DNA of 64,000 nucleotides from contig JAKEFB010000034.1 of NCBI GenBank assembly GCA_022616275.1, positions 20,312 through 84,311 on the forward strand, read 5' to 3'. The translations under genes were made by a program, and so were the position numbers. Of this stretch, positions 42,804 through 52,700 are shown one piece after another; within the stretch, counting starts at the first letter, position 1; every line of letters begins with the position of its first letter. The stretch is from Chloroflexota bacterium (GTDB taxonomy: Bacteria; Chloroflexota; Anaerolineae; Promineifilales; Promineifilaceae). The notes below the pieces were generated by a model, which did not search any database, was not told the DNA's origin, and was given only the letters and a program-made list of their open reading frames with translations.

Positions 42804-43550
42804 ATGTCTGGACATTCAAAATGGTCCACCATTAAGCATAAGAAGGCGGCCGCCGACGCCAAGCGGGGCAAGATTTTCACCCGGCTGGCCAAGGAAATTA
42901 CGGTAGCCGCCCGCGCGGGCGGCAGCGACACGAGTTCCAACGTCCGCCTGCGCCTGGCTGTGGACAAGGCCCGGGGGGCCAACATGCCCAAGGACAACAT
43001 TGAGCGGGCCATCAAGCGCGGCACCGGCGAGCTGGACGGCGGCGAATTGGAAGAGGCCATGTACGAGGCTTATGCCCCACACGGCATCGGCGTCATCGTC
43101 GAAATTGTCACCGACAACCGCAACCGGGCGGTGGCCGAGGTGCGCCACGTGCTCAACAAGTACGGCGGGGCCATGGCCGAGGCTGGCGCTGTCGCCTGGC
43201 AATTCACCCGCAAGGGTTACATCGAGGTGGAAAGTGACTTTGACCAGGACGATTTATTCCTGGTGGCGGCCGACGCCGGGGCTGACGACGTCCGCTTTGA
43301 GGATGGCCTGGCCGAAGTGTACGCCGGCCTGGACAACCTGCAATCCGTCCGCCAGGCGTTGGAAGACGCCGGCTACAAGCTCAGCGAGGTGAGCGTTTTC
43401 TTCGACGCCAATAACCCGGTCGAGCTGGAGCCGCAGCAGGCCAAACAAATCGTCAACCTGGTCGAGGTGCTGGAAGAGCTGGACGACGTCCAGGACGTCT
43501 ACACCACCCTCGACTACGACGAAGAAGCCCTGGCAGCGCTGGAAGTTTAA
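42804..43550 (+). CDS. yebC: YebC/PmpR-family regulator
   Basis: A 248-residue protein with the full family length: SGHSKWSTIKHKKAAADAKRGKIFTRLAKEI, MPKDNIERAIKRGTGE and YEAYAPHGIGVIVE. YebC proteins act as transcriptional regulators or relieve ribosome stalling at proline tracts. GGAGATGGAG precedes ATG 42804. It leads ruvC and ruvA, a common arrangement, with a 2-base gap to ruvC. Confidence 0.95.
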   Translation: MSGHSKWSTIKHKKAAADAKRGKIFTRLAKEITVAARAGGSDTSSNVRLRLAVDKARGANMPKDNIERAIKRGTGELDGGELEEAMYEAYAPHGIGVIVEIVTDNRNRAVAEVRHVLNKYGGAMAEAGAVAWQFTRKGYIEVESDFDQDDLFLVAADAGADDVRFEDGLAEVYAGLDNLQSVRQALEDAGYKLSEVSVFFDANNPVELEPQQAKQIVNLVEVLEELDDVQDVYTTLDYDEEALAALEV

Positions 43551-43552
43551 GG

Positions 43553-44047
43553 TTGCGCATCTTAGGGCTTGATCCCGGCACCGCCACAGTTGGTTACGGT
43601 ATCGTCGAGGAGGACAACGGCCAGGTTGTAGCCGTTGGCTTTGGCGTTATTACCACGTCGCCTGAGGATGCAACCGGCCGTCGCCTGCAAATCATTTACC
43701 AGGAGTTAGATCAACTCCTGGCTCGTTACCGGCCGGACGCCGCGGCTATTGAAGAAGTGTTTTTCGGCCGCAATATTACCACGGCGATCAGCGTCGGCCA
43801 GGCGCGCGGCGTCTTGCTGCTGGCGCTGGCCAACGCCGGCATCCCCGTTGCCGAATATTCACCGCCCAAGATTAAAGAAGCTGTTTCCGGCTATGGCAAG
43901 GCCAGTAAGGAGCAGGTCCAGTTCATGGTCCAGAATATGCTGGCCCTGAACGAGATCCCCCGCCCGGACGACGCCGCCGACGGCCTGGCCGTGGCCCTGA
44001 CCCATTACCAGTATCAGCGGTACGAATCGCTGGCCAGGTTAGAGTAA
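43553..44047 (+). CDS. ruvC: Crossover junction endodeoxyribonuclease RuvC
   Basis: A 164-residue nuclease that resolves Holliday junctions as a dimer. The acidic catalytic residues are present: Asp in LGLDPGTATVGYG, Glu in AAIEEVFFG, and the DDAADGLAVALTH pair. The start is TTG 43553, 2 bases after yebC. The ruvA gene follows across a repeat hairpin; no ruvB is in the window. Confidence 0.95.
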   Translation: MRILGLDPGTATVGYGIVEEDNGQVVAVGFGVITTSPEDATGRRLQIIYQELDQLLARYRPDAAAIEEVFFGRNITTAISVGQARGVLLLALANAGIPVAEYSPPKIKEAVSGYGKASKEQVQFMVQNMLALNEIPRPDDAADGLAVALTHYQYQRYESLARLE

Positions 44048-44109
44048 GAGTTAGAGTTAGAGTAACGCTCTAACTCAGAACTCTAACTCTAACTCAGAAC
44101 TCTAACTCC
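44042..44109. repeat. GAGTTA hexamer hairpin array between ruvC and ruvA
   Basis: GAGTTAGAGTTAGAG-type units (44041-44062) face CTCTAACTC units (44068-44108), so the RNA would form a long hairpin ending 7 bases before ruvA. Confidence 0.85.
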
Positions 44110-44116
44110 CTTTCTG

Positions 44117-44698
44117 ATGATTGCTTCAATTAGCGGAACGATTAAAAAAATTGGTAAGGACCACCTGGTAATCGGTGTGGGTGGGGTGGGGATACGGGTT
44201 TTCGTGCCCCGCACGGTGTTGGAAAACGTGGGCGGGATCGGCCGCAGCTTGAGCCTGCATACTCACCTGCTGGTGCGGGAAGACAACCTGGCCCTCTACG
44301 GTTTTGAAACAGAAGACGATCTGAACCTGTTTGAGCTACTGTTGGGGGTGAATGGGGTTGGCCCCCGGGTAAGCCTGGCCATTCTTTCCACGCTCAGCCC
44401 GGAGCTGCTGAAAAATGCCATTATGAGTGAGGAAGCGGCCGTCCTCCAACGCGTGCCCGGCATTGGCAAAAAGACAGCCGAGCGGATCATGTTCCACCTG
44501 CGGGACAAACTGGACCTGACCGCCCAGGTGGCCGCCATGCCTTTCGTTAGCGACGTGGACAGCGACGTCATTGATGTGCTGACTAGCCTGGGCTTTAGCA
44601 TTGTCGAGGCCCAGGCCGCCCTGCAGAAAATCCCCCGTGAAGTGAAAGAAGTAGACGCCCGGATTCAACTGGCCTTGCAGCATTTGGACCAGGGGTGA
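44117..44698 (+). CDS. ruvA: Holliday junction DNA helicase RuvA
   Basis: A 193-residue protein that binds four-way junctions and loads RuvB. MIASISGTIKKIGKDHLVI starts the OB domain, LLGVNGVGPRVSLAIL and VPGIGKKTAERIMFHLRDKL are the two HhH motifs, and the C-terminal domain III (SLGFSIVEAQAALQKI) is intact. No ribosome site stands out because the repeat hairpin ends just before ATG. Confidence 0.95.
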   Translation: MIASISGTIKKIGKDHLVIGVGGVGIRVFVPRTVLENVGGIGRSLSLHTHLLVREDNLALYGFETEDDLNLFELLLGVNGVGPRVSLAILSTLSPELLKNAIMSEEAAVLQRVPGIGKKTAERIMFHLRDKLDLTAQVAAMPFVSDVDSDVIDVLTSLGFSIVEAQAALQKIPREVKEVDARIQLALQHLDQG

Positions 44699-44699
44699 A

Positions 44700-44773
44700 A
44701 GGGGTAATTGAGTAATTGGGTAATTAGGTAATTGGTTATTGGAATCAATTACTGAATTACTGAATTACCAATT
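44700..44773. repeat. GTAATTG octamer array abutting the S41 gene
   Basis: GGTAATTG, AGTAATTG, GGTAATTA and GGTAATTG are followed by inverted AATTACTG units. The array ends directly against ATG 44774, with no Shine-Dalgarno sequence. Confidence 0.85.
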
Positions 44774-46081
44774 ATGTTAACCAAACTTCTTTCCATTACT
44801 CTATTGTGCCTCATTGTTGCTTTTCTTGGGGCTTGCGCGGCCGGGCGGCTGGACGGCGCACACCTGGCTACAGCCACACCCTGCCCGCACCCTTCGCTGA
44901 CGACGGCGGCCGCCCCAACCCGCGCCGTGGAAAATGAGGCCGACGCCTACCTGGAAGAGGCCCTGGGCCACATTCACCGCCATGCCGTCCGGCAAGAGCG
45001 GGTGACCCCCTGGTGGGCTTTTCGTGATAACGTTTTTGCCGCCGCCGGCCGTCCCCAGGTCATTAGCGACACCTACCCGGCCATTCGCCTGGCTGCCAGC
45101 CAGTTGTGCGACAACCACAGCTTTTTTATGGAACCGGCCGAGGCGGGCCGGCTGGAGCAGGGTAGCCATGCGGGGTTTGGCCTGACCGTCATTTACCCCG
45201 AAGGCGTCGTGATTGAGGCGCTACCGGGTAGCCCGGCCACCGCCGCCGGGGTACGCTTGGGCGACGTGGTCGAGCAGGTGAACGGCCGGCCACCCGTTTC
45301 TTTCGTGGATCGCCCTTTTGTCGCCCTGAACGGTAGCGAACCGGTGACGTTGTCCCTGCGCCGGGGGCTGGTAGTCACCCTACAGCCGGCCGGCCACCCG
45401 GCGAATCCCAGGCCTACCGGCCGCCGGCTGGATGGAGGGATTGGCTACCTGGAGCTGACCCGTTTTACCGGCGAGGGTGAGGCCGCCAGCCAGTACGCGG
45501 CCGAAGTGCAGCAACTGATTGCCGGCCTGGAGACAACGCCGGTCTGCGGCTGGGTGGTGGACCTGCGCCGCAACAGTGGCGGCAACCTGTGGCCGATGCT
45601 GCTGGGCGCAGCGCCTCTCTTAGGCGCTGGCTGGGTTGGTTCCCTGGTGGACGCCGAAGGCACGGTCACGCGCTGGATGCTCCGGCCGGACGACCTGCGG
45701 CTGGACGGCCAGGTCATCGTCGAGATAGAGGAGGGTTACCGGCTGGCGCAGCCGGAGCCGCCGGTGGCCGTGCTGACCAGCCGCATCACCGGCAGTGCCG
45801 GCGAGGGCGTGGTCGTCGCTTTCCTGGGGCGAGAGAACAGCCGCCTCTTTGGCGAGTGGACGGCCGGGGTGGCCAGCGCCAACCGCGCCCGTGAGTTGAG
45901 CGATGGGGCGCTGCTGTTTGTCACCACTGCCTTTTTCGCCGACACGGCCGGCCAGGTCTACGACGGCAAAATTGTTCCCGACGAGACTATCCCGGTGGAT
46001 TGGCAGCGCTTTGGCGCGGACGAAGACCCCGTGTTGCAGGCGGCGGTGGCCTGGCTGAAGGGCCAACCGGCTTGCCTCTAA
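44774..46081 (+). CDS. S41-type tail-specific peptidase lipoprotein
   Basis: A 435-residue putative lipoprotein: signal peptide with lipobox FLGAC (Cys21). A PDZ-like domain (AGVRLGDVVEQVNGRPP) precedes the S41 domain: GGIGYLELTRF, LRRNSGGNLWPML, and TSRITGSAGEG with the likely catalytic Ser, then LFGEWTAG. It should act on proteins outside the membrane. The GEWTAG motif has Trp where GEPTAG-like sequences are usual. The repeat array occupies the translation start region. Confidence 0.88.
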   Translation: MLTKLLSITLLCLIVAFLGACAAGRLDGAHLATATPCPHPSLTTAAAPTRAVENEADAYLEEALGHIHRHAVRQERVTPWWAFRDNVFAAAGRPQVISDTYPAIRLAASQLCDNHSFFMEPAEAGRLEQGSHAGFGLTVIYPEGVVIEALPGSPATAAGVRLGDVVEQVNGRPPVSFVDRPFVALNGSEPVTLSLRRGLVVTLQPAGHPANPRPTGRRLDGGIGYLELTRFTGEGEAASQYAAEVQQLIAGLETTPVCGWVVDLRRNSGGNLWPMLLGAAPLLGAGWVGSLVDAEGTVTRWMLRPDDLRLDGQVIVEIEEGYRLAQPEPPVAVLTSRITGSAGEGVVVAFLGRENSRLFGEWTAGVASANRARELSDGALLFVTTAFFADTAGQVYDGKIVPDETIPVDWQRFGADEDPVLQAAVAWLKGQPACL

Positions 46082-46146
46082 CCTCCCGGAGGTTGGCGAT
46101 TGCGCCGGGCTGCCCGGCGACCATCGCTTGAACCTCCGGGAGGTTT
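46080..46146. repeat. AACCTCC palindromes around a GC hairpin
   Basis: AACCTCCCGGAGGTT (46080-46094) and AACCTCCGGGAGGTT (46131-46145) flank GCCGGGCTGCCCGGC (46104-46118). The S41 stop codon overlaps the first palindrome. It may end transcription, although no T-run is present. Confidence 0.6.
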
Positions 46147-46174
46147 GGAAACTGACTGTCACAAATTTCCCGTT
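46147..46174 (+). promoter_or_regulatory. Possible ECF-type promoter before the sigma gene
   Basis: GGAAAC (46147-46152) and CGTT (46171-46174) with 18 bases between resemble the GGAAC...CGTC pattern of autoregulated ECF sigma factors. The match is loose and has not been tested. Confidence 0.3.
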
Positions 46175-46203
46175 GGTGGTGTTTAGAAGGGCGAATAGTT
46201 GGC

Positions 46204-46836
46204 ATGCCAAAGGACGTAGAAGGACAACCGGTGACTGCCCTTTCCGATCACATCCTGCTCGAAGGTCTTAAACGAGGTGACGGGGCTTCATTTGAGGCCC
46301 TGTTTCAGCGGCATTACGACCGGGTCTATGGGTTGTTGTTTCGCCTGTTGGGCAACCGCGCAGAGGCTGAGGACGTGGTCCAGGAAGTATTCCTGAAACT
46401 GTATTACCGGCCGCTGGCCGGCCAGCCCGGCGACAACGTTGGCGCCTGGCTATTCCGGGTGGCGACCAACCTGGGTTACAACTACCTGCGCGGCCGGCGC
46501 CGCCGCTGGCAGCGCGACCGGCTGTTGCTGCCCGACCCGACCGACGCCACACCCGACCCGGCCGATCAGGCCGCCCGGCAAGAGACGCAGGCCACAGTCC
46601 GGGCAGCACTGGCCCGCTTGCCCCAGCGCCAGACCCAGTTACTCCTACTACGCCAGATGGGATTCAGTTACGCCGAGCTGGCCGACGCCTGTGAGGTTGC
46701 TCCTGGTTCGGTGGGCACGCTTCTGGCGCGGGCGGCCGGCGCTTTCCGAAAGGTGTATGAAAGGGAAGAGAAGCAGCGGAAACGGGAAACTATCTCCCGG
46801 CCGCAGGAGAGGGATGATGACCCAACAGGAAGATAA
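46204..46836 (+). CDS. ECF RNA polymerase sigma factor
   Basis: A 210-residue sigma-70 of the ECF class. Region 2 (FEALFQRHYDRVYGLLFRLLGNRAEAEDVVQEVFLKLYYRP) and region 4 (LARLPQRQTQLLLLRQMGFSYAELADACEVAPGSVGTLLARA) are complete. It directs RNA polymerase to a regulon set by an outside signal. The downstream gene overlaps by 23 bases and encodes a membrane protein that is probably its partner. Confidence 0.92.
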   Translation: MPKDVEGQPVTALSDHILLEGLKRGDGASFEALFQRHYDRVYGLLFRLLGNRAEAEDVVQEVFLKLYYRPLAGQPGDNVGAWLFRVATNLGYNYLRGRRRRWQRDRLLLPDPTDATPDPADQAARQETQATVRAALARLPQRQTQLLLLRQMGFSYAELADACEVAPGSVGTLLARAAGAFRKVYEREEKQRKRETISRPQERDDDPTGR

Positions 46837-47794
46837 GATTCAAGACGTTCTGGACCAACTGGCAACCCTGGCGCCGGCCGCCGGCGACGCGCCCCGGCCG
46901 GCCCCCCAAGCCCTGGCCCGGTTCTGGCAGGTGGTTAACCGGGGACAGGAACAATCATTCTCATGGAGGTTGAGACAAATGTTTAAACGCAAGTATGCCC
47001 TGGCGCTAACACTCTTTGTGCTGGTCTTTGCCGTGGCCTTTTCCTTCCCGGCCGTGCGGGCCGCGGCCAGCGATTTTCTGGGCCTGTTCCGGGTGCAAAA
47101 GTTTGCCGCCGTTTCCGTTTCGCCCCAACAACTGGCCCTTCTGGAACAAATTGCCGAATCGGGGCTGTATCCGGGCGAATATGAAATTGTAGACGAGCCC
47201 GGCCCGTCGCAAGAAGTGAGTTCCCTGGAAGAGGCTGCTGCCTTTATTGGCCAGCCGGTCCGCAGCCCGGCCGAGCTGGGCCAGCCGGATCAAATTTACG
47301 TCCAGGACGGTGGTAGCGGCCGGTTGATCATTAACGTGGAGAACGCCCGGGCCATGCTGGCCGCGGCCGGCGCAGACCCCGACCTCATCCCAGACAGCCT
47401 GGATGGGCAGGTGGTGGACGTAACCATCTATCCGGCCGTCAGCCAGAACTGGGAAGACGTGGTTTTGCTCCAGTCGGCCAGCCCGCTGGTGGAATATCCC
47501 GAGAACGTGGACGTGGCCGCCTTGGGCGAAGCCGTCTTGCAGGCCCTGGGCATGGACCGGCGGCAAGCCCGCCGGCTGGCCCGCGATATTGACTGGACCA
47601 ACACGCTGTTGCTGCCCATTCCCGAGGACGTGGCCAGCTTCAGCGAGGTCACGGTGGACGGCGAGTCCGGCTTGGCCCTCAGCGACATTGACGGCGGCAA
47701 CGCTGCCGTCATCTGGCAGAAAGAGGGTACAGTCTACATCCTCAGCGGCTTTGACGTCGCCCGATTGGTGGAGATAGCCAACTCCCTTCATTGA
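46814..47794 (+). CDS. Membrane protein, probable anti-sigma partner
   Basis: A 326-residue protein. An N-terminal cytoplasmic part of about 55 residues (LDQLATLAP...) precedes one transmembrane helix (ALALTLFVLVFAVAFSFPA, near 58-76), followed by an extracytoplasmic beta-rich domain of about 250 residues. This matches single-pass anti-sigma-type proteins, although no zinc-binding anti-sigma motif is seen. AGGAGAGGG precedes ATG 46814, and the overlap with the sigma gene indicates coupling. The function is inferred from position. Confidence 0.72.
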   Translation: MMTQQEDKIQDVLDQLATLAPAAGDAPRPAPQALARFWQVVNRGQEQSFSWRLRQMFKRKYALALTLFVLVFAVAFSFPAVRAAASDFLGLFRVQKFAAVSVSPQQLALLEQIAESGLYPGEYEIVDEPGPSQEVSSLEEAAAFIGQPVRSPAELGQPDQIYVQDGGSGRLIINVENARAMLAAAGADPDLIPDSLDGQVVDVTIYPAVSQNWEDVVLLQSASPLVEYPENVDVAALGEAVLQALGMDRRQARRLARDIDWTNTLLLPIPEDVASFSEVTVDGESGLALSDIDGGNAAVIWQKEGTVYILSGFDVARLVEIANSLH

Positions 47795-47806
47795 CAGCCA
47801 ATAGAG

Positions 47807-47858
47807 TTTGGAGTTAGAGTTAGAGTCGTGATACTCTAGCTCTAACTCTAACTCACAT
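47807..47858. repeat. GAGTTA hexamer hairpin array before the ABC gene
   Basis: GAGTTAGAGTTAGAG units (47811-47826) are followed by inverted CTCTAACTC units (47838-47853). The array leaves 5 bases before ATG 47859, and no Shine-Dalgarno sequence. Confidence 0.85.
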
Positions 47859-48785
47859 ATGACCGAACTGGCGATTGACGCGCGCGGGCTGCGCAAGGAA
47901 TTTGGCGAAAAAGTAGCCGTAGCCGACCTGACCCTCCAGGTTCCCCGGGGGGAAGTTTTTGGCTTCCTGGGCCCCAATGGGGCCGGCAAGACAACCTCAG
48001 TTAAGATGTTGTTGGGGCTGACTAAACCGACAGCCGGCGTCGCTACTCTCCTCGACCGGCCGCTGGGCGACAGGGCCACACGGGCCAAAATTGGTTTCCT
48101 GCCGGAGCATTTTCGCTTTCACGAGTGGCTGCAGGCGGCCGAATTCCTGGATCTGCACGGCCGGCTCTATAGGATGAGCGCGGCCAAACGGGCGACCGTC
48201 ATTCCCGATTTGCTGGAGCTGGTGGGCCTGGGCCACCGGTCGCAGACCCGGCTGTCGGCCTTCAGCAAAGGGATGTTGCAGCGGATTGGCCTGGCCCAGG
48301 CCCTGTTGAACGACCCTGAGCTGGTCTTCCTGGACGAGCCGACCTCCGGCCTGGACCCCCTCGGCCGCCGGCTGGTGCGGGACATCATTAACGGCCTGCG
48401 GGCCGAGGGCACGGCCGTCTTCCTCAACTCCCACCTGCTCAGCGAAATTGAGTTGACTTGCGACCGGGTGGCTTTTATCCGCGAGGGCACAATCGTTCGC
48501 GTCGCCTCCCTCCAGGAGCTACAACAGGAAAATATTCGGATTACCCTGCGGGTGGGCCAGCCGACAGAGGCCTTGCTGGCCGGCCTGGCCCACTTTGGCA
48601 ACGGCGCTCAACTGGAGAAGGCTAACGGCCGGATTCAGTTGACGCTGGCCGACGAAAGCCAGATTCCCCAACTGGTCAACTGGCTGGTGAGCCAGGGCCA
48701 TAGTCTGTACGAACTCAGCCCGCAGCGCCTTTCCCTGGAGGACCAATTCCTCCAGATTGTGGGCGACCAGATGTACGATGCATGA
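47859..48785 (+). CDS. ABC transporter ATP-binding protein
   Basis: A 308-residue ATPase of the ABC-2 exporter type. GPNGAGKTT is Walker A, LSAFSKGMLQR the signature, LVFLDEPTSGLDP Walker B with the D-loop, and FLNSHLLSEIE the His switch. The C-terminal part is an extension common in drug- or lipid-export ATPases. The permease gene follows with an ATGA-type junction. Confidence 0.93.
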   Translation: MTELAIDARGLRKEFGEKVAVADLTLQVPRGEVFGFLGPNGAGKTTSVKMLLGLTKPTAGVATLLDRPLGDRATRAKIGFLPEHFRFHEWLQAAEFLDLHGRLYRMSAAKRATVIPDLLELVGLGHRSQTRLSAFSKGMLQRIGLAQALLNDPELVFLDEPTSGLDPLGRRLVRDIINGLRAEGTAVFLNSHLLSEIELTCDRVAFIREGTIVRVASLQELQQENIRITLRVGQPTEALLAGLAHFGNGAQLEKANGRIQLTLADESQIPQLVNWLVSQGHSLYELSPQRLSLEDQFLQIVGDQMYDA

Positions 48786-48850
48786 CAGGAGGACGACTGA
48801 CAGCGGACGATAGACGACGAATTCTGTCGCCCGTCGTCTGTCGTCCATCA
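48786..48850. repeat. GGACGAC repeats in inverted halves
   Basis: GGACGACTGACAGCGGACG and AGACGACG face CCCGTCGTCTGTCGTCC. The array lies in the extended N-terminal frame of the permease gene and would form a hairpin before the preferred start. Confidence 0.65.
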
Positions 48851-48853
48851 ACG

Positions 48854-49705
48854 ATGACGATTCCAACCATTGCCCGCCTGACCATTCGCGAGACCCAACG
48901 TCGCCGTATCCTCTGGGTCGGCATGCTCATGGGACTGGCCTTTCTGGCTCTTTTCGGCTTGGGCTTTCACTTCATCCACGTGGAAATGGTCGAAGGTGTG
49001 GAAGCGGTCGGCGGCCGGATAGATGAAGAAGGGCTGGAATTTTTCTTCACCTTTTTTACCCTGGCCGGGCTCTACGCCACCAACTTCCTGGTGGTGATGG
49101 TGGCCGTGTTGACCTCGGTGACGACCGTTTCCGGCGAAATAGAATCGCATACCATTGAGAGCCTGTTGACCAAGCCCGTCCGGCGCTGGGAGATCGTCGC
49201 CGGCAAGTGGCTGGGTTATGCGCTAATCATTTTTCTTTACGTGTTGCTGATGCCCGGCGGAGTGCTGTTGATCGTCTACTTGCGTTCCGGCTATACGTTG
49301 CAAAACATCCCGGCCGGATTGGGGCTGATGTACCTGGAAGGGCTGGTCGGACTGACCATTAGCGTGGTCGGGGGGACGCGCCTGTCCACGCTGGCCAACG
49401 GGGCGCTGGCCTTCATGCTGTTCGGGATTGGTTTTATCGGGGGGTGGGTGGAGCAAATTGGCGCGTTGCTGCGCAACGAAACGGCCGTGGACCTGGGCAT
49501 CCTCTCCAGCCTGATTATGCCGACCGAGGTGTTGTGGCGAAAGGCGTCGTCCGTTTTTGAGCCCCGGCTGGTCACCGGCTTTCAGTTTGCCGGCCCCTTT
49601 AGCGTGGCTTCCCAGCCAAGTAACGCCATGATCATTTACGCTGTGCTCTATACCAGCGCTTTATTGGGCCTGGCGTTATGGAGCTTTTCCCGGCGCGATT
49701 TTTGA
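48854..49705 (+). CDS. ABC-2 type transporter permease
   Basis: A 283-residue integral membrane protein with six hydrophobic helices; MTIPTIARLTIRETQRRRILW begins the usual exporter N-terminus and SGEIESHTIESLLTKPVRRWEIVAGKW is the typical cytoplasmic loop. It pairs with the upstream ATPase. ATG 48854 is preferred. An in-frame ATG at 48782 would overlap the ATPase stop by 4 bases, but it adds residues encoded by a repeat. The 3' end overlaps the kinase gene by 30 bases tail to tail. Confidence 0.9.
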   Translation: MTIPTIARLTIRETQRRRILWVGMLMGLAFLALFGLGFHFIHVEMVEGVEAVGGRIDEEGLEFFFTFFTLAGLYATNFLVVMVAVLTSVTTVSGEIESHTIESLLTKPVRRWEIVAGKWLGYALIIFLYVLLMPGGVLLIVYLRSGYTLQNIPAGLGLMYLEGLVGLTISVVGGTRLSTLANGALAFMLFGIGFIGGWVEQIGALLRNETAVDLGILSSLIMPTEVLWRKASSVFEPRLVTGFQFAGPFSVASQPSNAMIIYAVLYTSALLGLALWSFSRRDF

Positions 49706-52700
49706 TTGCATCGGCAGCCAGACCCGGAAAATCGTTCCCTGGCTGTCCCGCTTTTCTATCTCAATCCGGCCGAGATGCAGGTCTACAATCTCCTTGGCAA
49801 TGGCCAGCCCCAGGCCGGTGCCCGGGATGTCGGACTGGCCGGTGCGCCGCCCCCGGTAAAAGCGGTCAAACAGATGAGGCAAATCTTCCGGTTCAATCCC
49901 AATGCCGGTATCGGCTACTTCAAATCCTGCTTCGGCCGTGTCGGCGTTGGCCAGGGTGCGCACGAGGATAGAACCTTCCGGCGTGTAGTTGACGGCGTTG
50001 GCCAGCAGGTTGGTGATAACCTGGGCCAGGTGATTGCGGGCCCCCCAGATGGGTGGCAGGCCGGCGGCTGGCTCGAAAGCCAGGCTGAGCCCCTTGGTCT
50101 CAGCCTGGGGTTGGTAAACGTTCATGACCTGCCTCACCAGGGCGTTCAGGTCTACCGGCGTAAACGTAATCTGGTCCTGGCTCATTTCCAGCCGCGACAG
50201 GTCCAGGATGTCTTGAATGAGCTGGTCCAGGCGGTTAACCTCCTGCTTGAGCACGGTCAGGTATTTATCGCGCCGGTCGGCTTTCCCCTTTTCCAGCAAG
50301 CCCAGGTAAAGGTGCAGATTGGTCACCGGGGTGCGCAGCTCGTGGGAGACGTCGGAGACGAATTTGGACTTTAACCGGTCCAGCTCTTTCAGGCGTTCGT
50401 TGGCTTCAGCCAGTTCTCGGGTACGCTCGGCTACTCGCGCTTCCAGCTCGGCGGCGTAGGCCCGCAATTGTTCATAGAGCCGGGCTGTTTCCAGGGCCCG
50501 CCCCAGCTCTTCGCCCACGACCTGGGCCAGCCGCACTTCGTCGGCCGTAAATTGGCGGGGTTCAATCGCGTCAATGCCCAGTGTTCCGACGATCTTGCCT
50601 CGCACCGGAATGGGTACGAGTAGCAGGGAAACTGTACCCCGCCAGGTGAGCAGCTCCTGGACTGGCGCGGTGACTGGGTGGGTACGGATGTCAGGAATGG
50701 CGATGGGCTGGCCGGAGCGGATCACTTCCTGCAGCGCCGGGTTGCTGTCCATAGCAATCTGGAGGCCCAGGGCAGACGGGCGGCCAGGCGCCAGGTATTC
50801 GGCGACGACCGTTTCCAGACCTTGGGACTCGTCAATCAGGGCTAATGCTGCCTGAGGTACTTCAAAAAAGCGGGCCAGCTCTACGCAGCCGGCTTGCAAC
50901 ACCTCCAGCTCACGTTGGGCCGAAGTGGCCGCGCTGATGACCCGGTTGAGCAGGTCCAGTTCCCGGGCGCGGCGTTCCCGCTCGGCAAAGAGGCGACTCT
51001 TTTCCATGGCCAGGGCAATAGCGTCGGCGATCTGGCCTAACATCGGCAGTTGGGCCAGGTTGTAGCCCCGGAGGTGGGGCCAGACCAGGTTGAGCGCGCC
51101 AATTACCCGGTTGTCGGCCTGCAGTGGCAGGTTAATGCGCGAGCGGTGCCCGGCGGCGTACAAGGCCTGTTCGCCAGGGAACTCAAGTTCGGCCTCCAGG
51201 TCGGGCGTCAGGTGAACGCGGCCGGCCATCACGTCTGAGGCGCAGGCAGTGGCCGATAAGGGCATACGGATACCCTGGCTCAATTCCTGGCGTGGCTGAT
51301 CCAGGGCCACGATGGTAAACCATTCGCCGTTTTCCTCCAGCAGGGCAATGCTGGCCCGGTCACAGGCAGTGATGGCGCGCAAGCCGGCGGCCACTGTGGG
51401 GAAGGCATTGATAGCGTTGGGCACGGCGTTGAGAGCGTGGAGAATATCCCGGGCGGCTCGCATTTCTTCGGCGCGGCGGCTCGTCTCTTCAAAAAGCCGG
51501 GCTTTTTCCAGGGCGGTCACCAGTTGGTTGGCCACGGCTTGCAGCAAAGCCACGTCACCGCGATCAAAGGCGTTTAGCCGTTCGCTGTCTATGTTCAAAA
51601 CGCCAACCAATCGCTCCTCCAGTTTCAAAGGAATAGCCAGCTCGGAGCGGATGAACATGCCCTCCAGCTCAAAGAAGCCAGGATAGCTTTGGGCATCGTT
51701 GGCGATGATCATTTGGCCGCGTTCTGCTGTCTGGCCGACGATTCCCCGGCCATATGCCTGGCGATACTTATCTGGCTGATTGTCATCCAGCCAGGCGTAA
51801 GCGCCGGCCGTGGCTTCCAGGACCAACTCTCTGGCCGCCTCGTCGGCCAGGAAAAAGCTGACGTTGTAATAGCCGAAAGCGGAGCAAACGCGATGAGTAA
51901 CAATCAAAGCCAGTTCCCGGATGTTCAACGTACCGGTCATTTCCCGGGCCAGTTCGGTTAGAATGGCCAGCCGGAGCCGGTGTTGCCGTTCGGCCGCTTC
52001 GGCCCGCAACCGCTCCAACACGGCCGCCAGTTGGCCAGCCAGGGTCGAGAGCAATCGTTCATCGGCCGGGCTGAATGCGCCGGCTTTCCGGCTTTCGGCG
52101 TTGATCACGCCCAACACCCTGTCGCCGGTCTTAATCGGTACGCACAGTTCGGAAACGGTGGACTCGTCCACCGGGAGATAGGCCGACTCCTGGTTGGTGT
52201 TGGCTACGCGTTGGGGCATGCCGGTCACGGCCACACGCCCGGTAATGCCCTGGCCCAGGGGAATGGTGAAGGTGGGCACCGGCGCTTCCAGGCGGTAAGA
52301 AGAATGGACCCACAACACGCCGTTGGCTTCATCTACCAGCAACACGCCGAAATTATCCGGGTAGAACGTTTCGCCAATCAGGCGCGTAATTCGCTCGATT
52401 AATTCATCTTCGTGGGTGGCTTCTACGCCAGCTACGGCCACAGCGTGTACCAGGGTCAACTCCTTTAACTGCCGGCGGGTCGCTTCAAATAGTTGGGCAT
52501 TCTGGACGGCAATGGCTGCCTGGTCGGCCAGTAACCGCAATACTTGCAATTCGTTTTCCTGGAAAGCGTGGGGCGTCTCGAAAGCTACATTCATGACCCC
52601 AATGACCTGGTCGCCAATACGAAGCGGCAGGCCGATAATGGCCCCGTTCCATTGCCAGTTCTGGTAGAGAGGGTGGGCGTTCACGTCGGGAATGACGAGC

